A stretch of 64,000 nt of DNA from Ruminiclostridium sufflavum DSM 19573 (GCF_003208175.1 NZ_QKMR01000001.1:164502-228501), one strand, 5' to 3'. Shown: positions 43,434 to 52,763, numbered from the stretch's first letter. Notes: a model not told the origin generated them from the sequence alone. A program made the numbers and translations.

Positions 43434-43769
43434 TTAGTCTATCCATTCTTTTGCATGATTTGACTCAACTTGTATCTCTTGTAAAAGTTTTATAGACTGC
43501 CGATTTATTTCTTCAATAGACTTACTTAACTTATGCGGAATTAAACTTTCAATATCCTCAAGTTCGCATCCAAGATGTATCAAATCACTAACTTTTTTAT
43601 TTATACCCATTTCATTTAATTTCTTCAAAGAATATGGATTGTAAATGTAATTTTCAGCATCATTTATGCTAATTACTCCTTCTTTAATGGCAATTGTCAT
43701 TGCTAAATTTAAAAACAATATGAAACGCTCTATTTCATTCTTTCCTTCTACACTAACATTAAGTTTCAT
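43434..43769 (-). CDS. DUF3969-like protein, probable immunity protein
   Basis: A 111-aa soluble helical protein; ATG 43769 follows GGAGG. The phrase GVISINDAENYIYNPYSLKKLNEMG and LIHLGCELEDIESLIPHKL is what I recall as the core of DUF3969, small proteins often found next to Rhs or WapA toxin ends. It starts 17 bp after the Rhs toxin fragment and should be cotranscribed, so an immunity role is likely. Family assignment is from memory. Confidence 0.65.
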   Translation of the reverse strand: MKLNVSVEGKNEIERFILFLNLAMTIAIKEGVISINDAENYIYNPYSLKKLNEMGINKKVSDLIHLGCELEDIESLIPHKLSKSIEEINRQSIKLLQEIQVESNHAKEWID

Positions 43770-43786
43770 TATAAAACCTCCATCCT

Positions 43787-44236
43787 TTAGTTGTTACTCC
43801 ATCCTGACTTAGTCTTAACATCAAACACTTTTCCTGATTCACTTTGAAAATAATGAATTGAAATTTTTTTGCCATTTGCATCATATCCATCTTTATATAT
43901 TTTTTCCCATATACCAGACTCAACCTTATGATTCGTGATTGTAGTATTGCTGCCATTTGATGTATTGATTACACTTGTATTGCTGTAGTTATCTATAGTT
44001 CCAGAGCCTACATTTCCATTGAATACTCTCCAGCCCACACTTTCCCACCAACCTACTTCACCGCTGTCCACACCATACAATATTCCCAGCATTGGGTCTG
44101 AAATTGTAACTTTATTACTTTTACTGCTATCTGATGATGCTTCTGAATTCTTCTTTGATTTCGTGCCATATTTTTCAGCTGCACCTTCACCAAGGAAAAA
44201 GTCCAACTCATAGCCTGTCAGATGCCCGCTAGGGTC
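43787..44236 (-). pseudogene. Orphan C-terminal toxin module of an Rhs/WapA-type protein
   Basis: The frame reads DPSGHLTGYELDFFLGEGAAEKYG right after a TGA at 44239-44237. DPSGH is the classic end of the Rhs core, after which the variable toxin domain begins, so the whole shell and repeat region is missing and only about 150 toxin-end residues remain, finishing HYFQSESGKVFDVKTKSGWSNN. Without a start codon of its own (only a TTG at 44206) it is likely silent or a recombination reservoir. Just outside the break, TCAGTAT and ATACTGA (44237-44257) form a hairpin. Toxic activity unknown. Confidence 0.7.
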
Positions 44237-44623
44237 TCAGTATATACAGGATACTGACAGACTTTGAAGGCTGATGTATGCTGTGTACTCATGGAAGTGC
44301 TTTCAGACAGCATACATGCAGTATTTCATCTTTTGATTAAAGGCAATTTGTTGGAGGCTTATGGAATTGCAGTGTTTTTTTGCGATATATGATGCTGGCT
44401 AATTGTAGCACACTGGAATTCTTTTTTACATACGCCATGTTTTGAATCACTTACATTTCTCTCTTCATTTTTCAGCAAAATTTGAGCATTATTGCGCAAA
44501 AGTAGACAAGCCAAATTTATTTATTCCTTGTAGAATTAGATATGTACTTTTTAAAAGGTAACCTTTGCATTACCCTAATTAATTTTAGTCATTTTTATAT
44601 TTACTTTAACAGAGGATAATATT
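44237..44623. other. Break-point hairpins and unassigned intergenic DNA
   Basis: TCAGTAT (44237-44243) with ATACTGA (44251-44257), and ATGTATGCTGT (44274-44284) with ACAGCATACAT (44307-44317), are perfect inverted repeats next to the truncated Rhs end. No transposase remnant is seen. The MFS gene that follows has AGAGGAT before its ATG but no clear promoter. Confidence 0.45.
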
Positions 44624-45946
44624 ATGAGCAAAACAGAGAACTTTACACAGCAGGAACTCAAACGAAGCCTATTTTTAATAACCGCAGCCGTTATTTTCGG
44701 TAAGATATTTTATGTAACCATTAACGGTGCTCCCTTTACAGGTTTTTTAAGAGAATTAGGCGCAAATGACCTGTTATATAGTATAATAGCCGCTACCCCT
44801 TACTTGGGAGGTGTCTTACAGATATTTGCATCCTATGCATTAGAAAAAACCGGGAAACGTAAAATGATGTTTCTTATTTCAGGTTATATACACCGGCTTA
44901 TATGGATACCTATAGTCTTGATACCGGTAATTATTCCAAAGGAAAACAAGAACGTTGCCCTTATGATAATTACCATACTTATTATCATCTATTCTATAGT
45001 AAATTCGGTGGTTAATATCAGCTATAATTCGTGGATGGGTGATATTGTTCCGGCAAGCCAGAAAGGCAGCTTTTTTGGAAAGAGAACCGCAATATCAGCA
45101 ATAACCGGTATAATAGCAGGAGTAGCCTTCGGAAAATACCTTGACAATATAACCTCACTTGTAAGCTTTGCAATTGTATTCACTATAGCCTCAATATTCG
45201 GAGCCTTGGATGCCAGCTGTTTTATCGGTGTTAAAGAACCGCCGATGACACCAATTGAAAAAAATTCATCCTTTATATCAATGCTTATTGAACCATTTAA
45301 AAACAGTAATTACTTAAAGCTGATTATATTTATATCCTGCTGGAACTTTGGCTTTAACTTTTCAATTCCATTTTTAAATATATACATGATAGAGCAGCTG
45401 AAAATTGATTATTTCACTATTTCAATATTCCAGCAGCTTTTAGCAGGTATTACGACAGTGTTTTTCATCAATAAGATAGGTCTGCTTTCAGACAAGTATG
45501 GTACAAAACCTATTCTGCGGTTATGCTGTTACTCTGTTTGTATATTACCGCTGATGTGGTGTATTGCAACCCCATCCAGCTATATTGCCGTAATGTCGGT
45601 AAGCTTTCTGCTGTTTGGCCTGTTCAGCCAGGGAATTGTGATATTGTCAAACAACTTTTCCATATGGCTTGCCCCGGAAAAAAACAGATCCATGTATTTA
45701 GCCAATTACTCAATTATTACTACCCTTTCCAGCGGAATTGCATATATTTGCGCAGGAGCTTTTATGGAAGCATCGAAAACCATAATTTACAAATTGAATA
45801 ATGCCATATTCGGAAGTCAGGTTTTCAATAACTTTCACATACTGTTTGCTGTTTCATCCCTGCTTATGATATGCTCAATCATTTTTGTGCTCCCGTCGGT
45901 ATATGATAAGGACGAAAAAAAATTCAGTATATTCAACAGGCAGTAA
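44624..45946 (+). CDS. Major facilitator superfamily transporter
   Basis: A 440-aa membrane protein with about twelve hydrophobic segments (for example SLFLITAAVIFGKIFYVTINGAPFTGFL, IIFISCWNFGFNFSIPFLNIYMI, LLFGLFSQGIVIL). ATG 44624 follows AGAGGAT. Loop motif EKTGKRKMMFL between helices 2 and 3 fits MFS. It resembles uncharacterised clostridial transporters; substrate unknown. Its stop codon lies in the palindrome shared with the convergent YdcF-like gene. Confidence 0.85.
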   Translation: MSKTENFTQQELKRSLFLITAAVIFGKIFYVTINGAPFTGFLRELGANDLLYSIIAATPYLGGVLQIFASYALEKTGKRKMMFLISGYIHRLIWIPIVLIPVIIPKENKNVALMIITILIIIYSIVNSVVNISYNSWMGDIVPASQKGSFFGKRTAISAITGIIAGVAFGKYLDNITSLVSFAIVFTIASIFGALDASCFIGVKEPPMTPIEKNSSFISMLIEPFKNSNYLKLIIFISCWNFGFNFSIPFLNIYMIEQLKIDYFTISIFQQLLAGITTVFFINKIGLLSDKYGTKPILRLCCYSVCILPLMWCIATPSSYIAVMSVSFLLFGLFSQGIVILSNNFSIWLAPEKNRSMYLANYSIITTLSSGIAYICAGAFMEASKTIIYKLNNAIFGSQVFNNFHILFAVSSLLMICSIIFVLPSVYDKDEKKFSIFNRQ

Positions 45947-45966
45947 TTGACTAAAGCTAATTACTG
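45941..45966. repeat. Palindrome shared by two convergent stop codons
   Basis: CAGTAATT-N10-AATTACTG. The MFS gene and the convergent gene both end with CAG TAA TT inside it, 14 bp apart. It carries the core of the 8171 repeat (AAAGCTAATTACTG). With no T-tract it is a weak terminator candidate. Confidence 0.4.
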
Positions 45967-46731
45967 TCTGTCAAAAATATATGACTTAAATAATGCAAGA
46001 TATTCTCTTAAAAATACATTCGGATATATATACCACGGGGTTCCTGAGCTGATGCCATAAGGCTCTAAGCCTGCTCTCCCCGCAAGTTTTTTTGCTCTGA
46101 ACATATGAAAATCATTTGTTATAATCATTACCTTATCCAGCTTTTCTCCCGTTGTTTCCTCAAACACCCTCTTTGAAAAAACCATATTTTCGTATGTACT
46201 GGTTGATTTTTCCTCTTTAAATATCCTTTCCCCGGATATGCCGTGACTTGTGAGATATCTTTTCATACCCTCCGCCTCGGTTATTGTTTCCCCGATTCCT
46301 TGACCGCCGGACACTATGGCTGTTGCCTCCGTATTCTTGTTTAAATAATCAAGAGCGTAATCCAGACGTTTCTGCAATACAAGTGTCGGCTTTTCACCCT
46401 TCAGGCCTGCTCCCAAGACTATTACGCTATCCACCTTTTCATTTCCCTGAGAAACAGCCGAATTAAGGAGAACCGCCACTACCGCAGCAAAGGTTATTAC
46501 CCAAAGAATAAATAATCCAAGTACTATCTTTCCAATCTTATTATAAAATTTGGTGTTTTTCTTATATGCTTTAGAGTTACAAAATACTAAAATAATTATG
46601 ATAAATACTCCCGCGGCCGAAGGAAGTATAATGCCTGTATCAGCATGACCGCTTCTGGCAGCCATAATAACAGTGTCTATAATTCCTATAACGGCAATAA
46701 TAAGCAATATAATCCGCTTTCCCTTTTTCAC
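45961..46731 (-). CDS. YdcF/SanA-family membrane protein (DUF218)
   Basis: A 256-aa protein with three N-terminal transmembrane helices (IILLIIAVIGIIDTVIMAA, ILPSAAGVFIIIILVF, IVLGLFILWVITFAAVVAV) and an external DUF218 domain: DSVIVLGAGLKGEKPTLVLQKRLDYALDYL, AIVSGGQGIGETITEAEGMKRYL, and VMIITNDFHMFRAKKLAGRAG. Family members such as ElyC/SanA affect envelope integrity, and some bind SAM-like ligands; the reaction is unknown. Start is a GTG at 46731 after GAGGGG. It is the last gene before the convergent MFS gene. Confidence 0.9.
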   Translation of the reverse strand: MKKGKRIILLIIAVIGIIDTVIMAARSGHADTGIILPSAAGVFIIIILVFCNSKAYKKNTKFYNKIGKIVLGLFILWVITFAAVVAVLLNSAVSQGNEKVDSVIVLGAGLKGEKPTLVLQKRLDYALDYLNKNTEATAIVSGGQGIGETITEAEGMKRYLTSHGISGERIFKEEKSTSTYENMVFSKRVFEETTGEKLDKVMIITNDFHMFRAKKLAGRAGLEPYGISSGTPWYIYPNVFLREYLALFKSYIFDRQ

Positions 46732-46761
46732 ATTGCACCCCTCATAAAAATCATTTTATAT

Positions 46762-46800
46762 TTAAAAGCAACAGCCCTTTGAACTGAAAAGGGCTACTGC
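46762..46800 (-). terminator. Terminator of the lepB-thioesterase-GerMN run
   Basis: On the minus strand GCAGTAGCCCTTTT (46800-46787) pairs with AAAGGGCTGTTGC (46780-46768), followed by TTTTAAAT. A partial repeat of the arm (CAGCAGCCCTTG) is at 46826-46837. Confidence 0.75.
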
Positions 46801-46854
46801 ATTTTATATTACCTGTTCTGTCTGCAGCAGCCCTTGTTTATGTTTCTCTTAATA

Positions 46855-47475
46855 TTAGAAATCTAATTCTTTGCTTAGTTTATCAGATTCAATAAATTTA
46901 TACTTTTTCCCCTGATCATCTTTTATAAATTTACCGTTAAAGCTAAAATGATCTGCCTCAATACCCGCTGTCCCGTCAACAGTAACCTCCATTTCCTCAA
47001 TATCAGGCAAATTTAATACTGTCATTGCTAAAATATTAGTATACGTTATACCTCCGGCACTTCCGCTGTTGAACTTGAGTGCTATTTCCTTCGACAAATC
47101 AACTGTAATCAGCTTTCCGTTCAGAACAGCCTTATTTATTTTTAACGGTGTCGCTGCTAAAACTTCATTTATAGCACCGGTAATATCCTCCTGATATAAT
47201 TTCTTGGCAACCTTTACCGTAGTTACTTCCTTTGGATTGTCATAATCATCCGCATCATAAAAATAAAGCTTTAAATCAACAGTTCCCTCTGAGTCACTGT
47301 TCCCCCCCTGCTGCGAAGCAGAGCCCGGTGACTGATCCGCGGCAGAATTGGTTGCTGCAGAAGTATCAATATTTTTTGTATATATGGTTTTGGCATATAC
47401 CAGCAAAACTACAAGTATAACCATAAATCCAAATAACACTCCAACTATCACTTTAAGTTTATTAACCTTATTCAT
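46855..47475 (-). CDS. Membrane-anchored GerMN-domain protein
   Basis: A 206-aa protein with one N-terminal transmembrane helix (VIVGVLFGFMVILVVLLVYA), a Ser/Gly-rich linker, and a GerMN domain (about 72-195): VDLKLYFYDADD, VLAATPLKINKAVLNGKLITVDLSKEIALKF, ILAMTVLNLPDIEEMEVTVDG. GerM-like domains occur in sporulation and envelope proteins. Its ATG overlaps the end of the thioesterase gene by 8 bp, and GGAGG lies before it. Role unknown. Confidence 0.88.
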   Translation of the reverse strand: MNKVNKLKVIVGVLFGFMVILVVLLVYAKTIYTKNIDTSAATNSAADQSPGSASQQGGNSDSEGTVDLKLYFYDADDYDNPKEVTTVKVAKKLYQEDITGAINEVLAATPLKINKAVLNGKLITVDLSKEIALKFNSGSAGGITYTNILAMTVLNLPDIEEMEVTVDGTAGIEADHFSFNGKFIKDDQGKKYKFIESDKLSKELDF

Positions 47476-48229
47476 ATAACCTCCTTAATTTAATACAGGC
47501 TTTAAAAAACACTTTATCTCTTTCTTCATTAACACCTTCAACATAGATATTCCCCGTATCAAACTGAGAAATATCTTTATACAAAGCAATTGTGTCTCCT
47601 GCAAGTGCTTCATTGATATAATTGACCTGCATCTCTTCAACTGCATACATACAATGCTTATCAATAGGAAAACAATCCGCTATAAAATCTATATATCTTG
47701 AATTGTTTAAATGCCCGTTTATATCAATATCACTATAACTTATTTTCCTGCTGTATACAAACATTAATTCCCCATTTGATTTTATCTTGCTCATACGTTT
47801 GTTAACAGCCCTTTCCCCAATAAAAGGAGGAAAGTCAATATTAACTGACTCAGACTTCACTATCTCGCGTTTGTCAATGTCAAGCAGAACCCAGCTTGAT
47901 ATTGCTTTTATCAAAGCCTTTCCTTCCTTGTCCCTGACACAAAAATCTCTTTCGAACTCCATTTTTTTAGGTTCTACAGGCCATGTTTCAATATATATTT
48001 CCTCATTCCACACAGGCATCCTGTCGATATTGAGTAAAATACGCACCATGACCCATGCAAGGCCATGTTCCTTCTCAATATCGTCTATACCTGCTCCTAA
48101 ATTTTTTGAATGCAGGCTTGCAACATATTGAATATAGTTGAATAAAGAACTGAGCTTCAAGCTCTTGTAATAATCTGAATCACCATATTCAACACAGTAC
48201 TTTTTTTTATATAAAGATAATGCTTTCAT
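47468..48229 (-). CDS. Acyl-ACP thioesterase (FAT family)
   Basis: Hydrolyses acyl-ACP to release fatty acids, ending chain elongation. 253 aa with two hotdog domains: SLYKKKYCVEYGDSDYYKSLKLSSLFNYIQYVA and the second with YSDIDINGHLNNSRYIDF, which carries the catalytic Asp-Asn-His set. Length and layout match bacterial acyl-ACP thioesterases from Clostridia. ATG 48229 has GAGAAGAG upstream. It lies between signal peptidase I (15 bp) and the GerMN gene (overlap), an unusual but tight operon. Confidence 0.92.
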   Translation of the reverse strand: MKALSLYKKKYCVEYGDSDYYKSLKLSSLFNYIQYVASLHSKNLGAGIDDIEKEHGLAWVMVRILLNIDRMPVWNEEIYIETWPVEPKKMEFERDFCVRDKEGKALIKAISSWVLLDIDKREIVKSESVNIDFPPFIGERAVNKRMSKIKSNGELMFVYSRKISYSDIDINGHLNNSRYIDFIADCFPIDKHCMYAVEEMQVNYINEALAGDTIALYKDISQFDTGNIYVEGVNEERDKVFFKACIKLRRLYE

Positions 48230-48244
48230 AAATTATCTCTTCTC

Positions 48245-48817
48245 CTAGAAGCCTATTTTTATCATATACTTGCCGACAACATGATCTAATGGCACACAGC
48301 CTATAACCCGGCTGTCGGAACTGTTATTTCTGTTGTCACCCATTACAAATATACTTTTCTCAGGAACAGTCACCTTTTTATCCGATTCGTAAAGCATAGG
48401 TTCCTTAATATAATCTTCCTTTAATTCAACACCGTTTCTGACTACCCTTCCATTTTTAAACTCAAGTATATCTCCTTCTTTTCCGATAACTCTTTTGACC
48501 CAGAATATTTCATCTATGTTACCCGTAACCCTTGTAACAAAAACATTATATCTCAAAGGATCTGAAATACTGTCCAGAAGCGTTCTTTTTCTGTTCACCC
48601 TGCTGTCAATTATAACTATATCCTCATAATCAGGTTCACCATGAAATATGTTCTGAGTTTTATTAATGATTATTTTATTTTTGTCATGCAGAGTATTTTC
48701 CATTGAAGACCCGCTGACACTTGTGGGCTGAAACAAAAAAACAATTATAAATAATGCCACAACTACTGCTATTATTATAGTTATAAACCAGCTTAAAATT
48801 CCTCTAAGAATTCTCAT
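48245..48817 (-). CDS. lepB: Signal peptidase I
   Basis: Membrane-bound serine protease that removes signal peptides from exported proteins. 190 aa from ATG 48817 (MRILRGILSW), nine bases after GAGGAG. One N-terminal helix (FITIIIAVVVALFIIVFLF), catalytic Ser in VSGSSMENTL, catalytic Lys in FWVKRVIG and box E GDNRNNSSDSRVIG are intact. Single-helix form, as in many Firmicutes. It leads the run with acyl-ACP thioesterase and GerMN protein. Confidence 0.95.
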   Translation of the reverse strand: MRILRGILSWFITIIIAVVVALFIIVFLFQPTSVSGSSMENTLHDKNKIIINKTQNIFHGEPDYEDIVIIDSRVNRKRTLLDSISDPLRYNVFVTRVTGNIDEIFWVKRVIGKEGDILEFKNGRVVRNGVELKEDYIKEPMLYESDKKVTVPEKSIFVMGDNRNNSSDSRVIGCVPLDHVVGKYMIKIGF

Positions 48818-48996
48818 GTATTCTATCTCCTCATTTTTGCTAAGCATATATGCAGCCCAGCCACACCAAGACCTTTATAATAAATGGCAAAAGCATATAC
48901 ATCTAAAAGCAGATAAAATAATCATATTTTAAGCTGCCCTGTATTTACATGATACTCAGATGCCGGCAAATATGTCTGATAACATTTGGAAACTTT

Positions 48997-50853
48997 TTAT
49001 CTGACTTTTACTCCGAATATTTTTCTGGCATAGCTTCCTACAACAATAGTGTCATTGTAAATTGCCGGTGAGGACTCAACGTTCTGCCCCAGAGATACAG
49101 AGTCCAGTGTTTTTCCGTTCATAGGGTCTACAAGATGCATATATCCCGCAAAATCCGTATAGACCATGTAAGTCTTTCCATCAGAGCTTTTGAAATCAAC
49201 AGGAGAACACCAGCTGTATGATGCCAGCTTCTTCTTCCATATCTCCTCACCTGTGTTTTTATCAAGAGCAACCATAGTCCCGTCACTGTTTGAACCTGTA
49301 AAGCAAATATTGAAAATCACCATATTGCTTATGTCATCCTTGCCTAAAACAGGTGTTCCAATTGCACCTCCGTTTATATAATAATTATAAACACATTGAT
49401 AGTCCTTTTGCCATATTAATTCTCCCGTAAGAGCATTAAATTTTCTGATATTGCAATCCGCATAAGGATTTTTTCCGTCTTCTCCCCGTTTATCCACCTG
49501 ATTCGCAGTATACAGGAATACTCCCTTTTCTGTCTCCTCTACAATCGTAGTGGCATCAGTATCATCTCCGGTTTCATATATCCAAACGGGCTTTAATGTG
49601 TTTAAATCAATACACTGCATTGTACCGCCGTTATCGTTGAAATACATATAATTCTTATATACGGCAGGCGAATTTTCTATGCCCTGTTCATCATTATACG
49701 GGCTTCTGTAGCGGTATTTTGTTATTTGAGGAGCCATTGTCAAGGTTCCGGCTTCCTTATCAAATTTGGTATTGAGCTTCACTCTGTATACTAAGCCATT
49801 TTCACCGCAATTAAGCAGAGTATCTGTCTTTTTATCCAAAAGTGCGGAGCCGTCATTTGCACCCCAGCCTCTGAAAGCCGCTTCATCCCTTCCGAACAAG
49901 GTATATATCTCTTTTTGGTCAAGAAGATTTATAATCCTGTATTTATATTCTGTAAACTTGCCATTGTTTTCATTTATCCCCATACCTGTATACAAAACCG
50001 GATATCCTCTTGGATCAACCATTGCAGTACCCTTTATGGGGTATCCTATTTCAATTTTGTTTCTTGTGGGCTTGCCCGTTTCAAGGTCAAGGAAATATAT
50101 ATTGCCGTCAAGGGCAGGATATATTACTTCCACCAAATCCTTCGCCTTCATTTCGGAATTTATGTTCATCAGCTTTCGTACATCCTCTGACCAATGAACC
50201 AAAAGAGGCTGTCCCGTCCAACCGGTTCCCGGCCAATAACTGTTGTGAGCGGAAATCGCGCCAAGTCCCTCCTTTTCCCATACAATTTCCAGCTTCTTTT
50301 GTGAAACTGTTCTTGTACCGAACGAAGCATTGTCCCTGTAGTTGTTTCCCCTGAAGGCAGTCACACCCTCGAGCTCCGAATATTCGCTCCCTGCTCCGAA
50401 CTCGATCTTATCCTTTTTATTTGGAGTAAAAGCCTTCAGCGGAGTATTATATCTGAATATCCATGACAGCATGCTTGCACCGTTTGGAAGCTTATTTTCA
50501 ATGGCAAAATCAGAAAATGCCTTTGCTCCGTCAAAAGTAGATTCCTCTGTCCAAGATGACTTCAGCTTTTCAGGATCTGTCAATTCTGCTGGAATCGGAT
50601 CCGCAACCGGAGCCTGCTCTGGCTCTTCATCTGCGGTTGAAATACCTGCACCGGCAGCAGTACCTGATGTCTGGCTGCTTTTTCCCGGAGAATTAAGCCA
50701 GTTGTTCAGTCCAATCCATAATCCTGTAGCTATTACGGAAAAGCATAAAATTATCAATATAACCTTTAATCTGTTTGTTACTTTCCTTCTGCTTCTTCTC
50801 ATAAGTACGTCCATGCTCCATATTCCGGCATAAAATACATATAATGCCGGCAT
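48997..50853 (-). CDS. Membrane-anchored PQQ-like beta-propeller protein A
   Basis: A 618-aa protein from ATG 50853 (GGAGG nine bases before). One N-terminal signal anchor (RLKVILIILCFSVIATGLWIGLNNWL), an Ala/Ser/Pro-rich linker, then from about residue 170 a PQQ-type propeller: ELEGVTAFRGNNYRDNASFGT, YWPGTGWTGQPLLVHWSEDVRKLMNIN, DLETGKPTRNKIEIGYPIKGTAMVDPRG, NSPAVYKNYMYFNDNGGTMQCIDL, GEIIWKKKLASYSWCSPVDF-like blades. The domain must be outside the cell. Automatic naming as BamB would be misleading, since there is no outer membrane. It is highly similar to the next gene. Ligand unknown. Confidence 0.88.
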   Translation of the reverse strand: MPALYVFYAGIWSMDVLMRRSRRKVTNRLKVILIILCFSVIATGLWIGLNNWLNSPGKSSQTSGTAAGAGISTADEEPEQAPVADPIPAELTDPEKLKSSWTEESTFDGAKAFSDFAIENKLPNGASMLSWIFRYNTPLKAFTPNKKDKIEFGAGSEYSELEGVTAFRGNNYRDNASFGTRTVSQKKLEIVWEKEGLGAISAHNSYWPGTGWTGQPLLVHWSEDVRKLMNINSEMKAKDLVEVIYPALDGNIYFLDLETGKPTRNKIEIGYPIKGTAMVDPRGYPVLYTGMGINENNGKFTEYKYRIINLLDQKEIYTLFGRDEAAFRGWGANDGSALLDKKTDTLLNCGENGLVYRVKLNTKFDKEAGTLTMAPQITKYRYRSPYNDEQGIENSPAVYKNYMYFNDNGGTMQCIDLNTLKPVWIYETGDDTDATTIVEETEKGVFLYTANQVDKRGEDGKNPYADCNIRKFNALTGELIWQKDYQCVYNYYINGGAIGTPVLGKDDISNMVIFNICFTGSNSDGTMVALDKNTGEEIWKKKLASYSWCSPVDFKSSDGKTYMVYTDFAGYMHLVDPMNGKTLDSVSLGQNVESSPAIYNDTIVVGSYARKIFGVKVR

Positions 50854-50951
50854 GGACTTATCGCCTCCTTTTAATAACATAGCAAAAATGCTTTCAGCAA
50901 AATGCTTTTTATAGCCTAAAGCTGATATTCTCGCCGGATTCCCGGCACAAA

Positions 50952-52763
50952 CTATTTAATTCTAACACCATACACCTTTTTTGCATAAGTCCCCACTACC
51001 GCCATATCATTATAAACCGCAGGAGATGCTTCAACATTTCCCCCAACAGAAATTACATCCATATCCTGTCCTGTCTTGGGATCAATCAAGTGCATGTCAC
51101 CTAAAAAGTCACATAAAATCAGGTATGTCTTGCCGTCATCTGATAAAAAGTCAACAGGGGAACTCCAGCTGTATGCTTTAAGGTGTCTGTTCCAGACCTC
51201 TTTCCCCGTCCTTTTGTCGATTGCAACAAGCGTACCGTCATTAGTAGTGCCTGTTAATGCAATATTAAATATGACCATATCGCTTATATCATTTTTACCA
51301 ACAACAGGAGTCGCTAACGCACCTCCGTTAATGTAGTCCTGATATGCGCATGAATAATCTCTCTGCCATATCAGCTCACCGGTAAGAGCATTAAGCTTGC
51401 GGATATTGCAATTTGCTCTTGCTCCCGCCTTGCCTCTCTTGTCAATTTCATTTGCAGTATATAAAAACACACCGTCGGCAGTTTCCTCCAACGTAATGGT
51501 ACTGTCAGTATCGTCATCAGATTTATATATCCATACCGGCTCAAGAGTATTTATATCAAGGCACTGTATCGTTCCGCCGTTATCTGCAAAATACATAAGG
51601 TTCCTGTAAAATGCCGGTGAGTTTTCTATTCCCTGATTAGCGCTGTAACTGCTCTTATAACGATATTTTGTTACATCCGGGTCAATAGATATGCTTCCTG
51701 CCCCTTTATCAAATTTTGTATTTAACTTAACCTTGTATACCAATCCGTTTTCACCGCAATTAATCAGTGTATCGGTATATCTGTTAAGCAATGCCGAGGA
51801 ATCATTTGCCCCCCATGACCTGAAGGCAACGGAGTCACTTCCCTGCAGTGAAAATACTTCCTTTTGATTTATCAGGTTAAAAATTCTGTATTTAAAAGCA
51901 CCCTTTTTCCCGTTGTTCTCGTTAAGCCCCTGTCCCGAGTAGAATAGCGGATAGCCTCTAGGGTCAACCATTCCTGTCCCCTTAGTGGTAAAGCCTATAT
52001 TAATTTCAGGCCTTGAAGCCCTTCCGGTTTCTAAATCAAGGAAGTAAACCTTTCCGTCAAATACCGGATAAATAACCTCCACAAGGTCCTTAGCCTTTAA
52101 ATCCTCATTTATGTTCATTAGCTTTCTCACTTCCTCAGACCAATGAACAAGAAGCGGCTGACCTGTCCAGCCTGCGCCCGGCCAGTAGCTGCCCACCCCT
52201 GAAACAGCGCCGATATCATGAGTCCATACTATTTCGAGTTTCTTCTCCTTCACATTGCAGCTTCCCCATGAAGGGGCATTCCTAAAATTATTTCCCCGGA
52301 AGGTAGTAACTCCTTCAAGCTCGGAATACATATCCGGCGAGCCAAAAGCCATGTTGTACGGAGCTTTGTAGCCCTTTGCAGTCTTATTGTTAACCATAGC
52401 CCAAAACTGGATGCTTGAACCGTCATTATATGATTTCCTTACTGATCCGTCACTCATTATTTTTTTCGCCGCAAAGCTCTCAGGGTTTTGCCACGATATG
52501 AGAAGCTCGTCAGGATTTGTACTTTCAGCAGGCTCCTTTTCAGGCTCCCCGGTATTATCCGGCGGCTGCTTCGACTCCGCAGCGGTATTTGTAGCCGCTG
52601 CCGTTGATGCAGATATATCAGACCGTTTGGCATCCATGGCCTTAATACCCGGAATCTTTCCGAAATACATCAGAACCAGCGCTGTAAATACCAGCAGCAA
52701 TATTACCGTAAACACTACCAATGCGGGAAGCAAACTATTTTTCTTTGATTTCCTTGTTCTCAT
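50952..52763 (-). CDS. Membrane-anchored PQQ-like beta-propeller protein B
   Basis: Paralogue of the preceding protein, 603 aa. Signal anchor LLPALVVFTVILLLVFTALVLMYFG, a Ser/Thr/Glu/Pro-rich linker (about 40-90), then the same propeller with near-identical blades (YWPGAGWTGQPLLVHWSEEVRKLMNIN, DLETGRASRPEINIGFTTKGTGMVDPRG). ATG 52763 follows GGAGA. The two lie in tandem 98 bp apart, evidently a duplication, and the linkers differ most. Extracellular sensing or scaffolding is plausible. Confidence 0.88.
   Translation of the reverse strand: MRTRKSKKNSLLPALVVFTVILLLVFTALVLMYFGKIPGIKAMDAKRSDISASTAAATNTAAESKQPPDNTGEPEKEPAESTNPDELLISWQNPESFAAKKIMSDGSVRKSYNDGSSIQFWAMVNNKTAKGYKAPYNMAFGSPDMYSELEGVTTFRGNNFRNAPSWGSCNVKEKKLEIVWTHDIGAVSGVGSYWPGAGWTGQPLLVHWSEEVRKLMNINEDLKAKDLVEVIYPVFDGKVYFLDLETGRASRPEINIGFTTKGTGMVDPRGYPLFYSGQGLNENNGKKGAFKYRIFNLINQKEVFSLQGSDSVAFRSWGANDSSALLNRYTDTLINCGENGLVYKVKLNTKFDKGAGSISIDPDVTKYRYKSSYSANQGIENSPAFYRNLMYFADNGGTIQCLDINTLEPVWIYKSDDDTDSTITLEETADGVFLYTANEIDKRGKAGARANCNIRKLNALTGELIWQRDYSCAYQDYINGGALATPVVGKNDISDMVIFNIALTGTTNDGTLVAIDKRTGKEVWNRHLKAYSWSSPVDFLSDDGKTYLILCDFLGDMHLIDPKTGQDMDVISVGGNVEASPAVYNDMAVVGTYAKKVYGVRIK

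Noticed and set aside
8774-50950. Recurring TCCGGCACAAA-like strings near 8774, 35510, 39993 and 50942
   Set aside because: The matches are about ten bases, flanks differ, and the positions relative to genes vary; chance is likely.
48997-52763. Naming the two propeller proteins BamB
   Set aside because: BamB serves outer-membrane assembly; everything else in the window points to a Gram-positive cell.
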